A stretch of DNA of 21,945 nucleotides. Source: Trichosphaerium sp. ATCC 40318 (Eukaryota > Discosea > Flabellinia > Trichosidae). Positions 10,101 to 20,689 of the stretch are shown piece by piece. Location: contig JALMLS010000597.1 of assembly GCA_038496445.1 (NCBI GenBank), forward strand, positions 1-21,945, read 5' to 3'. The notes beneath the pieces are model-generated. The model was given only the letters and a program-made list of their open reading frames with translations, was not told the DNA's origin and ran no database searches. Position 1 is the first letter of the stretch. Every line of letters starts with the position of its first letter. The translations under genes were made by a program, and so were the position numbers.

Positions 10101-11903
10101 TGTGCCGTATCGGTCTCTGGAATACGAACAACAAAGTGGAGACACAATGGAGACAGTTTATTAAGGTATACGGTACGTTTACACTTTATCACGTGGTTTT
10201 TTTTTTCCTTTTTTTTAAATCAACATTGCTCGTATTGTCTACACATTGAGTATTCTTCGTGTAGCTATTCTCCATTGAGTATTCTTCGGAGAATTGTACA
10301 AAGCATCTTTGGTTTCTTTTTAGTTCTTTTTGGTCGTTGTTATGGCAAGTTTGTTGACTTTCGTGTATGTAGGCTTTGGTGGCTATCGTTTTGGACTTGC
10401 CAAGTGTTTGCGCATAATGCCTGCGATATTGCAGCAGCACTTGGTTGTACAACGTGACATCGAAGCGACAGACGGCAACATAATCCCAAAATCAAAGGCG
10501 CTGCGAAAGAGAGAAGAACTGGATGCACGTGCTCGCGCTCTTGTACTCGCCGACAGTGTACAAGCTTTGGAACCTCAAACTGGTGAAGATCGGTTTTTTA
10601 TGGTTGAATCCGCTACAACTCAAGGTTAGTTTTTGACACGTTTTTGTAAGTATTAACACATCTTTTAGGTTTAAAATATCCAGTGGACATTATTGATGAA
10701 AAGTGTGGTTGTTTCTATTTTGCGCAGCTTGGCAAAATATGCAAACATATCATTGCTGCTAAATTGTTTGTGACGGGCCTAAATACCAGAGACATACGTG
10801 AAGAAGGCACTATTTCTTCTATTCACGGTAAGTATTTGGTTTTTTTAATTATTTTATTTTATTTTTTTTTAGAAGAAGCGGATGTTGCACCTGTGGCCAA
10901 ATTACGCGCAAAAAAACGACCAGTCAAGAAATCTAGAAGACCAGCTCGTATTTTGTATTCTAGTGATGACGAAAGTGAGTCGCAAAGTCAAAGTTCAACG
11001 TACGTTTACTTTTGTTTTAATTTTTGTGTATTAATTTTTTTTTAGTGGCTCTGTGTACGAACACCAATTACAACATCTCAACTAACTGTTAATAGATGCA
11101 ATGCATTTGCTATTGCACCTACTGCCTCTGGAGAATCGTTCGCTCCATTTGCATCTCTTGAGTACACCTCTTTTCTTTTTTTTTTTTTGATTTTTTCTGA
11201 TTAATAACGTGTTTAGTTTGGCGTCTATTGGTGATTCACCTAAAAGCAACAGTTCTAGTATTTCTTTTCCAACAACAAACAGCCCAATGTCTTTGTTGAG
11301 TCCAGCATCAACACGAAGCCCATCTTCTATTCAAAGCATGGATTTGTGTATTAATGGCTCTCCAGTGATCTCGTTGAGTGATGACTCAATAATGACCTGG
11401 ATTTCAGAGAGAGCGTTAAGTTTAAACTTGGACAGCGATAATGAAGCTGAGGTATGTTTTCTCTTTTTTTGTTTCTCACAAATTTACTTATTTTTAGGAA
11501 CCGCCAACAGATGTTGTAGAACCAATAATACCACCTCACGCTGTCATACCTATGGCAACACATGTTGTACCACTTGAAGACAACAAGCCAAACTTATCTC
11601 GTGTATGTATTTTCGTGAATTTAATTTTTCTATTTTTTTTGAAGTATTAATTGTTTTCTCAAGTCCTACAACACAAGAAGTAATGTAGTAGCACCTGATG
11701 CCTTTGTAATGGCGCCAATCATCAACAAGGTAACACCTGGATCTTGTTGGAATATTTTGTACGAAGGCATCTGCTACAACATCACTGTAATTCGCACTTC
11801 ACGATTTTGGCCAAAATCTTTGATGGTCATTGTAGACTGGGGTGATAGGACGAGTTCTGCTGTCAAGTTCAACGAAAGCACCTGGTGTTTAGTCTCAGAA
11901 TAG
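7196..11903 (+). CDS. MULE (Mutator-like) transposase-family protein with SWIM finger, 15 exons
   Basis: Exons: 7196-7267, 8350-8715, 8772-8980, 9038-9250, 9379-9521, 9574-9739, 9821-9994, 10057-10172, 10373-10624, 10669-10827, 10873-10999, 11096-11161, 11217-11451, 11498-11602 and 11664-11903. They join in frame to 880 aa. Residues 87-128 hold a WRKY/GCM1-like zinc cluster (FLCKERLCC, then NQH and EGSH). The MULE core follows: GLDSVYKLNR (Asp280), MIDKDPAERA (Asp348), the C-x-x-H pair CQYH (367-370) and WNTNNKVETQW (about 469-480). A SWIM finger is at 583-597 (CGC...CKH). After it comes a basic stretch (KKRPVKKSRRPAR), a Ser-rich linker and a final folded-looking exon rich in Trp and aromatics. 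The exon 8-9 join (intron 10173-10372) and exon 12 are the weakest. No flanking terminal inverted repeats were found. It may be a host-captured gene or an old element. Confidence 0.85.
7289..8325. mobile_element. Non-autonomous DNA transposon (MITE-like) in intron 1 of the MULE-like gene
   Basis: The 1,037-bp element is bounded by 25-bp terminal inverted repeats with one mismatch: left 7289-7313 begins CAGGGCTGAAACTCAACAAG, and right 8301-8325 is its complement. A TA flanks each end (7287-7288 and 8326-8327), as expected of a TA target duplication. The outer ~330 bp at each side are packed with GGCAT/ATGCC pentamers (about 28 by eye) in both orientations. The centre (about 7620-7980) is free of them and holds a poly-A run near 7718. 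No transposase reading frame is present. A TA duplication points to Tc1/mariner/pogo-type mobilisation, whereas the CAGGG end and dense subterminal motifs recall hAT elements. The family is therefore left open. Removing it and one TA leaves a normal 43-nt intron. Confidence 0.85.
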
Positions 11904-11989
11904 GTCAACTAATGCTAGCTCCGCATCACAATAGAGCATCAATAGACTTTGTAGCGTAGCGGAAAAATACAAAAAAAAAAAATTTGACA

Positions 11990-11995
11990 AATAAA
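11990..11995 (+). terminator. Poly(A) signal AATAAA of the MULE-like gene
   Basis: A canonical hexamer about 87 nt past the stop codon. Confidence 0.4.
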
Positions 11996-12626
11996 TCTTA
12001 ACTACTTTTCCTAACTTGCGTCTCATGTTACTTTGTTTGGCTATGAGCCAACAAAATTTTTATTTACAGTGTAGTGGCGTGTTTGGGGTAACTGTATCAA
12101 AATCTACTCAAGTGGATTTTGCTCCAGATTCAGTAGAATTTCTCATCCCTGCTAAATTGATCGTCAGGTCTAAATGTTGTTACGGTAGTTCAAAGGAACT
12201 AAAATACGCTTCAACCAGTTGATCATGATAAATACTACAAGTCAATCAATAAAATAAATCAGACTTACAATCTGCGTGAACCTTCTTGTTCCGATGTGCA
12301 CAAATAACACAAAGTAAAATGATTTGATGCCTACCAGGTAGGCTTGCGCCTTAAAAAACAGTCACAAAAAAAAAAGTTAACCGTGAACTTGAAGGAGATT
12401 ACGATCAAAGGCCAATTGGAGGAGCGATGCTCTTATGTCAATGGTAAGGTTGTAGAGCACAAGAGGTGGCGTAATAATGCTCAAGTATAACAAGACGTGT
12501 TCGCTTCTAATTAAGTTGATATTAAAGTGCCTGCTTTTTAAAGTTTAGAATTCTTACCACTGGTATACACTTGTACCTTATTGAATAATATTTGATCGAA
12601 CAAAAACAAATTATTGTACAGTTGTA

Positions 12627-12632
12627 TTTATT
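12627..12632 (-). terminator. Poly(A) signal of the Patched-like gene (minus strand)
   Basis: TTTATT on the plus strand reads AATAAA on the minus strand, about 88 nt past the stop at 12720-12722. Confidence 0.4.
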
Positions 12633-12719
12633 TATGAATAAAATTGAAACATTCGCTATTGTACTTACTACGTTACAAAACTCTTTTTAAAGAGATAACT
12701 GATAGCAATTGTAGCGATG

Positions 12720-15700
12720 CTACTTCTTTTTACATAGACCAGATACCTTTTCTTTGAGATATATCATAACAGGCAATACGGCTAATCCATGTAACATTGA
12801 TAAAACAAACATGCTAAAGAAGAATTTGAAGAACATAACAAGAATATTATGATCTGCTGTAGCAAGGGCAATAATCCCGATGAAACTAGTAAAAGATCCT
12901 GACAAAACGGATACTCCCATTTTACCGAGAGCTATAGATATTCTTGACTTTACAGTCAAACGCTATTTAGAAGGAGTAAGTAAAATAAAAAGTTACAAGT
13001 CGCTTTCAGCAAAAGGCTTGTACCTTGTCTTGTCCTACGTATGAGTGACAAACATGAGCACAGCTGTCTACAGCTAAACCCATACTTATCAGTAATAGTA
13101 TAAGACTGACTTGATTAACACGAATTTCCCAAAACCACATGACTGAAAAAATATCAACTTCAATCAATATGATATTAAAAAGCACTAAGAGTGCCAAGGA
13201 GAAGTCACCCAAGAAGCAATATACTACAATCAAGACACACACTAAAATAATAAATTAGTGTACTCAGGTGTGTGCTGACATAAACAAAAAAAAAGCAAGC
13301 ACAAACAGGCCAAGCGAAATTGATAATAAAAAAGTAGGAAAAACCCCTGAATGATATAATTACGCACGTGATACAATACCAAGCTGCATAGCATTGGATA
13401 CAAGCAAGTTAACGTATTGACTCCAGTCAAGGTATAAAAATGTATAAGGGAAAGCTTTCAACGCTCCATACTGTGAACATTTGTCTTGCATCCACTAGAA
13501 AGACCAAACAGTCAGAAAAAAAAAAACCAAATTGTATATTACGCACCACCATCGCAGCAGCTCTTTGAATATCAGTTGTTTCTCCAGTAAAATAGTGCGT
13601 AGCATGGAACCTTGCTATTTTGATTCTACCGTACTTCAAGTTTATATCAGCTGCATACTTAGCAACATTTCCTGGTTGGAAATACCAAGCATAAAACAAA
13701 GTATAGAAATCACTCTCTAAAAAGAATAATAAGAAAAAACCCAAACTACATCAAAAAACATCTGAAAAAATAAGTTACCCTCAGAATCTTGTAAGCCAGC
13801 TTGTTGACCGAATAATGTTAATTCTCTTTGAATTGCTGTGAGAATATCACTACCATTTGATATTGAAGCGCTTTCAATAATTTCTTCTGCTGTTGCATTC
13901 TGTAATGGACCATCTCTTGCTGTTTTATTCCAAAGTCTAAACTCTTCCCACCTATAGATTCAAAAAGTGAGTACAAAGAGTTAAAAAGTTCAAGTCCGTG
14001 CCATGATACAGGCATTGGTTTTTCAACATTAGGAGAATCTCTTATATCTCTTATCAAGTTATCAAGGTTCGTCTGAACTACAGGATCCGCAAAATCATCC
14101 GGAGAAACATATACAGCAAAGTTGTAACTGTATTCCTATCGGTTTTTGCCATTAGTACTAATCACTCTTTTGGTTCACGTACTTGGAAGAATTCTTGTTG
14201 AAGATCAAAGAAATGAAGTAAATAGGAATCATCAGGTAATACTTCATGTGTTGACAACCCAGCACGAACTTGTGTTGCTCCGTAACCTCCAGCGGTAACA
14301 ATACCAGCAGCTATAAGCAACTATCATAAGGTTATTCAAAAGAGTATTTATAAAATATAAAATCACGTGACATACAACAATGACTATTGATACAGGATGT
14401 AAGAGTGTAGGTCCATAAATACGTTCAAAAAAGGCTGGCAGTAAGTTATCATTCGATACTATGCCCTTGATATATTGCCAGCAAGTCTTGTTCTTTTTGT
14501 CTGAATCATTTATACTAAAAGTGTCCATGTGTGATGGCATTGGAAACGGTGATTGTGACTCAGTATCAACAAGTAACGTTTTATCACTGGAGCTATCTGA
14601 AGAAGGTACTCGCTTAACATATCCTTTTTTACCTTTCTTTGTAGTAAAACAACAAAGCAAGCAATCTAGTCTACCAGCAGACCTTCTTCTTTCATCAATA
14701 GCAAGTAAAGAAACAAAGAAAGTAACCTAACAAATAGAAAACGTCAGAAAGAAAACATCAAACTAAAACGCTCAGCGTTGCGCTTCAAAGTAATGCAATT
14801 GTAATTTACCTGTAAACAGAAATCGAAGGTGATGCTCAAAATAGCGAACATGCACAAAGAGCTTATAGCAGGTAATGGTCCATAATAACCAACTGTGAAC
14901 GCTGCAATATCAGTGAACGATGTCATAGCAACAGAACCGCCAACTAAAGATTAAAAAATTAGAAAGAAAAAACCAGAATCAAAAAACTTTGCACTAGTTG
15001 CAACCGAAAAGTTTTTCATCCTCAAAAATTTAAGAAAATACCTGGTCACCCTAAAAAAGAACGCTTTAATTCTTACCTTCTTGCATTGCTTCTTTCATAC
15101 GGCTTGGTATTGGCTTTGCCTTAGATGTTCTTTCAAAAGCCTGTACTATAATAAAACAATCATCTACACCGATACCCAGTATGAGAAAAGGTAGACCAAC
15201 TACAGTAGTGTTGAATGGAACACCAAACATAAAGCCAGCTGCAAAACTGTTGACAAAAAGTTAGCAAGGGAGAAAAAACGTTCGAAAGAACAAAACATAT
15301 TGAACGTGCCCCATTATCATTGCAAGTATGATATGAAATATACCACCAACAGCAAGCATTGCTCTTGATGTTCTTGGATCAAAACCGCCAAGAGATACCA
15401 TGACGTATATCAACATAGCAGAGAAACTTACTAAGAAAAGAAAAGATTAAAAAAAAATGGAGGAATATTAAAGATGCACCACAACAGTGGCCAAAAAGAA
15501 GTTGACAGCATACTTATGAACAAAGCAGAATCTTCTTTTGTGGCACGATCTATTTCAAGTCCAAGAGATAACTGATAAAACAGTAATAAGTACTTGTTAA
15601 AAAATGATTTCTAGAAAACAACGTACATTTGACATGTATGCAAGATGTACATGTTTTGTTGAACCTTCCTCAGCAGCGACAATATCCAAAAATTTCGCTT

Positions 15701-17001
15701 CAAACTCTATGGCTTGATTATAGTGATTTCCGTCAAGTGCCCATATAGATAAGTGCGCAGCAACTGTTATACCACGTTAGAAATACTTTTTTTTCATTTT
15801 GTAACAAGAAAAAAAAACGTACCATTAACAACAGTGGTATTATCACTACCGTACTCAACTCCACCGAGTAGACTAGAAAGAGGCGCTACTAAATTACCTA
15901 ATGTATCATCCAAATGCAAATTTAGCGTTGCATAGAGGTCCTATAAGGTGTAAACACTCTACGGGCCTTTTTTTCGAAAGCAAAAAAGATATTTTCAAAA
16001 ATACAAGAAACAGGCCTTATAATTTAACCATACGTCATCAAGCTCAACCTTTGTCATATTATAATCCCAAGCTCTTAATACAGAGGCAGCTAAGCAACCC
16101 AAAAACGGAACAGGTCGTGCACAAATATCATCATAAGACGAATTTGATGCGACCTGTATAGAAGACACTCTAGTCATAATACCATGCATTTCCCTTAATA
16201 TTTCCTTTGTTATAGCATTATTTCTAAGCAAACAGATATCAGAGAAATACTCAAAACATGAAGTAGAATATAGAGTCGATGTTTTCAAAAACGGAAGGTC
16301 GGGTTTTGGGTACAACCCAAAGGGTTTTTGAAACAAAAAAAAATTTTGACAAGATCTAACGGGTTATACCCTTTTTTAGGCGTCATCGCCATGATTGATG
16401 TTCTAACATGTAATCCAAAGTCATTTGACACTATACTTGCTGCTACTTTAGCTCTTGAGTCTAAAAAGCGTTAGATATCATTCTTTTGAACAATTTTTTG
16501 CCAAAAAGAGAAGAGCACGAAAATAGGGAAAACGGAAGCTGTTTTTTGTTTTCTTGTACTTTTAGGGACCCATTCGTTTTGAGAGCTCTGATGGAAACGT
16601 AAAACACCACAACTCAAGGAAATCCCGAACGTCAATGCAATAAACACTACAAACCATGGATATAAACCGCACTAAAATAATGATTTAGTTACCGCCGTTC
16701 AAAAACGACCAAAAAGGGTGAAACTGTACAAATTGGCCTATCTGCCCAAAAACGGTGCGTAGTGAGTCTTCTACGAATAAATGCAAGCGATGTGGCATTA
16801 GATAAACCCCTTTTCTGATTACATCGTTCCTTGGGCCCAATTTAGTTCCGTAGTTGTCAAACACGTTATTAATATGTACCAGCTGCTTTGTTGTATAAAA
16901 CCAACGCAACCATCAGCTTCGTCGCTACTATCTTCTTCAAATGATGCGTATGACAAACTATCGTTTGTTGACCGTTTAGTGGTCGCAGTTGCGATGCTCA
17001 T
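12720..17001 (-). CDS. Patched-related (PTR/PTCHD-type) RND membrane protein with sterol-sensing domain
   Basis: Exons, 5' to 3': 17001-16911?, 16770 or 16809-16730, 16671-16560, 16460-16370, 16223-16034, 15940-15823, 15763-15627, 15571-15514, 15430-15310, 15246-15077, 14943-14810, 14726-14376, 14320-14183, 14135-14010, 13941-13779, 13716-13547, 13494-13380, 13241-13024 and 12962-12720. Total about 930-940 aa. FGQIGQF..YPWFVVFIALTF is the first TM segment. The sterol-sensing domain (about residues 280-425) includes MLIYVMVSLGGFDPRTSRA, the RND motif GIGVDDCF (about 350) and VAMTSFTDIAAFTVG. A ~110-aa cytosolic linker rich in Ser/Asp follows. The second half ends in IRVNQVSLILLLISMGLAVD, MGVSVLSGSFTSFIGIIALA and LHGLAVLPVMIYL. 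Relatives export or transport lipids and sterols, driven by ion gradients. The exon 1-2 join and the 14-15 join (13942-14009) are uncertain. Intron 15247-15309 appears to be GC-AG. Confidence 0.88.
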
Positions 17002-17672
17002 GCCACTTTTCTTGTGCTAGTACCCGAATTATGATAATGACAATACCCTAGACTTCTCTGGACTGTTCGGTGAATAGGATGTTTCAGAACCCTTAGAGTG
17101 AGTGCTTAGTGGCCGTAATCTTACTGGTGCAGCAGATTAATGAACTAACGATGAAGTGAGTTCAGTGCAATGGACGCCAAAAATGGTCATGAAGGTTTCA
17201 TAGCGTATCGTCATTGCTCCTTCTTCTTTCCATCAGACCTATTAAAATTCCATTATACGCACGATGTTTTACTGGCATTGATAACAAGCTTGAGTTCTTA
17301 AAAGTTATCGTTTTTGCAATATGGATTTTCCGGCTTTAATGGAGTGTTATTGCTATCAAACATATTAGTTCCACAACGCCTATTGCTAAATAACAAAACC
17401 ATCAAATGACCCTTTCCAAGTTTATTGTTGTACAAGCAAGCCCTTGTAATTTTGGTGAGGAGCAAGTTCAGCAGCTTATCCAAAAATATCCATTATCCCC
17501 GAGTGTTGAAACCAAACTACAGTGATACTAGTTTGTAAACAAAGCCAAAGGTGGTTTTCGGATAAATGTAGTATTCATTTTACCCGATTCTAAAAACCCG
17601 AAACAAGACCGCCACGTGACTTTTTTTTATTTTGTTTTTAAGCTGTCTCATCACTCCATTTTCTTTCTTTTG
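17002..17672. other. Divergent intergenic region
   Basis: About 671 nt between the Patched-like start (minus) and the beta-helix protein start (plus). No exon chain is supported. One CACGTG (17613-17618) lies 55 nt before the plus-strand ATG, a plausible promoter site. Confidence 0.45.
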
Positions 17673-20433
17673 ATGTCTACAATACCTCTATACTTTCTTT
17701 ATATTTGTCTGTGCGTATATACAATAAGAGCACTAGGTACCATTGTGAAATAAAAACGTATCTGACATTTTTGTTACGAAAAGTAGTGACGTCTCCAAAC
17801 CATCAATGTGGAAATGACTTGAGCTGTTATTTAGCGCTTAATGAGACTGATATCCAAATTACGTGTATGAAATACGTATTTTTAAACAATGTAACACTCA
17901 TTTCGGACAAGAAGTTAGCAACACGTGCGTGTACAAACAAGATTGAGTCTTGGGTTTTTTTTGGACACAGAACCCAACGTTTACCCAACTCATTTTTTAA
18001 TTTTTATATATAGACATAGTGAACGACTTTTTACCTTCGGTATCTCTTCCGCACGTGATGTGTAATGGAGAACGTATTTTTATCAACGGCCAAAAACACT
18101 CTTTGACGATAGACGGCTTAAAATTTGGGTGTCCGCTGTCAATAGAGGATGTACCTGTTTTCAAACTGGAGTGCGAATCTTTTTTTGTGTTTTTTTTTCC
18201 CATATTTGAACTTTATTCTAATGTGCTCTTGAAGTTCAAGTATGTTTTATTTACTTTCAACTGACGCACCATTGATTAAACTAGTGAATTCTAAGTACGT
18301 CACACATGTAGTCCTGTTTCTAACAACAATAAGCTTTGTGATGTCACAAACTCATCTAGTTGATAACAATATTTCCATTGGAGTACCAAAAGGAGCGTTG
18401 CTTTCCATGACAAACGGATCAATGAGCATTGACAATTGCACTTTTTCTGGTAATACATTTCGCATCAAAGAAAATACAAGCTGCATTTTTAGAGGTTTGG
18501 TAAACACACAAGGAACAGATGTCTACGTACTTTGTTGTGTATTTCGCAATTTGCTAACACTTTATTTTTCGTAGCTATCTATTAACGGCTCATTTTTTAC
18601 GAAGAACTCCTTCCTAAGCCCACTTCACGCATGTACGGCACATGTTACTGGTATTGACGTTAAGGAAAATTGAAAACAAACTTGTTGTTTAGGTCTAGCG
18701 CCTTATGGTGGCATTATTCATGCAAACGAAATTAAGTATATGTTAATTTACAATAGTGCTTTCATTAAAAACAATATGGTGGACATACAAGGTACAAAAA
18801 GTGTTAAGTTTCATAAACTTGTGCTAATCTCGAAAAACCAAGCATGTATCATTGTATCTCTAGCGGACGACACTATCATTCAGTCATCTGTATTCAAGAG
18901 CAATATATGTGCAGGGTAAGTTATTTGTTTTAAATGGACAATATTTAATTAATTCTATTTAAATAGGTCTGTCATCACAATTGGTAATGTATCTTATTTT
19001 TTATTGTTGTTAACAGTCTGCAGGTATGGATAATAATCAAAACACAGCTTTCGAACTTCAGTATGTTGTTTATTGTCAGTTCATAGCCTAAAGGTTATTT
19101 ATATGTTGTTAGGAATATCTACATTAAGGGTAACCATGCTATACAATTGTGAAGAGACAAAAGCAGACTTCTCGTTCCTGATTTCTGCTTACCAATGCAT
19201 AACGTAACATGTAGAAAATGAAGAAAACAGACAATCAATAAGTTGCACACCATTAAGTTCGGGGAGTGTTTCAAACCTGTTCATAGGTGGTAAGCAAAAC
19301 TTTTTGGCCATCCAAGAATACAACTAAAAAACTCCATGTTTCGCAGATTTTCACCCGTATTCTGAAGGATGTCAAGTAAATGAAACAAATCGTTGCACTA
19401 CAGATTGTTGTGATGGCACGTATTAGTACAAAACACGCACAATAATAGTAAAACACGTGATAGTATCGTTCGAATTTGAGAATTATTTTTACAGTCACCC
19501 TTGTAACACAACAATATCGACCAGAGTACCACCTCCACAGTTTGATGGTAAGTAACTAAGGTCCATGCGTACTAATACGATCAAAAAAGGTTGTATATGG
19601 CCACTTGAGCCTACTGTTTATCCCTCAGCTAGTCCACCAACCAATGAAGCACCGACTGTGCCAGGGAACGCAAGTGCATGTGTTGTTTGTAACAATGCGT
19701 TGTGTAAAATAATAGAAAATTGTAACGTTGGCGGTTCATCCAAAGTAGATGACAACAATCATCTTATCATTGAGAATGGTGTTGTGATTGAAGGAGATTT
19801 CATCAACAACGGCAATGTCACCTTTGCGTTGAATGATAGCACCAAGAATGTTGTTATTGGAAGAGACTTTGTGAATACTGGCATAATCACTTTTACACCA
19901 AGTGTCAATTCAGGACGGTTTACGGTTGGCGGAGACTTTATCAACAATGGAACTGTTAAAATTGTGCTGAAGCACAGTGATAACATACAAATAAAAGGTA
20001 CCGTTAACTAGTTTATAAAGACCTACTCTTATCACGTGACAATAGTTTTGAGATGTACTTATCTTGGTGAGTACATAGTTGATGTTTCTACAATACAACT
20101 GCATCGAAAATGCATTTCTATCATTGAAAGCACGTGTGTACATGGAACAGTATCCATAGCGGGAATGACAGGATGTACATCTGCATCTCAAGAACATGAT
20201 GGAAGAAAGTACGAGGCAATTTTCATATTCATGTTGTACTATTTTTCGTTTAGATTGCAAGTATTTGTTGTCAATACTTGCACAGGTGGTGGTACAAACG
20301 CTTTTCTGATTGTCGGAATCATTTTTGCAGTTGCAGTATTTGTACGTACGATAGTCTTATTTGATCTTCTAACATGTTTCGTTTTTTCAAGTTCTCTGTC
20401 ATTGCTATCTTCATTTTAAAGTGTAAACGATGA
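17673..20433 (+). CDS. Type I membrane protein with parallel beta-helix (Pmp-like) ectodomain
   Basis: Exons: 17673-17736, 17784-17930, 18014-18239 (3' end uncertain), 18334-18526, 18575-18650, 18693-18915, 18967-18983, 19024-19060, 19113-19129, 19167-19203, 19243-19286, 19347-19419, 19495-19547, 19590-19997, 20046-20208, 20254-20341 and 20392-20433; about 635 aa. It starts with a signal peptide (MSTIPLYFLYICLCVY). The ectodomain has turns typical of right-handed beta-helices, such as MSIDNCTFSGNTF, SINGSFFTKNSF and FKSNICAG. Then come a Cys-rich stretch (YQCITC; CTTDCCDG) and a Pro/Thr linker. Three ~30-residue repeats follow: IEGDFINNGNV, IGRDFVNTGII and VGGDFINNGTV. One TM helix (FLIVGIIFAVAVFFSVIAIF) and a short basic tail LKCKR end it. 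The architecture suggests a cell-surface adhesin or receptor, unrecognised by name. An alternative splice of exon 3 would instead use the frame containing LIKLVNS at 18270-18295. Many Asn-X-Ser/Thr sites fit an extracellular location. Confidence 0.75.
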
Positions 20434-20581
20434 TAAGTTCGTGTTCACGTCAGAAAAGACAAGATCGCCAATGACAATCTCAGATGTCACCACGCCAAAG
20501 TCAATGGTATCGTCAGTAACGCCAGGCATAGGCGATGTCTTCATCAGATTAATAAAAAACAGTCCATTCTTTTACCCTTAG
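20434..20581 (+). other. Open +1-frame extension after the beta-helix protein stop
   Basis: Directly after LKCKR and the stop TGA (20431-20433), the +1 frame stays open for about 49 codons to TAG (20579-20581). It reads as a polar, Ser/Thr-Pro-rich stretch (for example SEKTRSPMTISDVTTPKS) resembling a cytoplasmic tail. No intron of usable size joins it to the gene. It could be an indel, a frameshift-decoded tail, an unfound splice form or chance. An AATAAA at 20551-20556 lies inside it. Confidence 0.4.
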
Positions 20582-20625
20582 ATTTACTTCCTTGATGTAG
20601 TTAGCTAAGATCTTTACCCTCAATA

Positions 20626-20631
20626 TTTATT
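20626..20631 (-). terminator. Poly(A) signal of the Rho-like GTPase gene (minus strand)
   Basis: TTTATT on the plus strand reads AATAAA on the minus strand, about 59 nt past the GTPase stop at 20690. Confidence 0.4.
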
Positions 20632-20689
20632 TTCATTTATTTGTACAATTTGAAGTCATGTCGTGTTGGATTTCTCGTATCGTTGTTCT

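Larger units (their letters stand above)
11904..12719. other. Convergent intergenic region between MULE-like and Patched-like genes
   Basis: About 816 nt without a supported gene. A plus-strand frame at 12016-12222 preceded by an acceptor-like TTTACAG (about 12068) might be a decayed exon, but I see no family resemblance. A short palindrome GCCTACC-A-GGTAGGC lies near 12331-12345. Confidence 0.45.

Noticed and set aside
10244-10288. Duplicated CATTGAGTATTCTTCG (10244-10259 and 10273-10288) as a regulatory repeat
   Set aside because: It is a single local duplication inside an intron with no other copies seen; probably replication slippage.
12016-12222. Plus-strand open frame after the MULE-like gene
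   Set aside because: Short, unrecognised and not joined by convincing splice sites; left as intergenic with a note.
13243-13430. Minus-strand open frame inside the Patched-like gene
   Set aside because: It is out of frame with both neighbours and spans an intron (13242-13379) whose removal gives a continuous conserved sequence.
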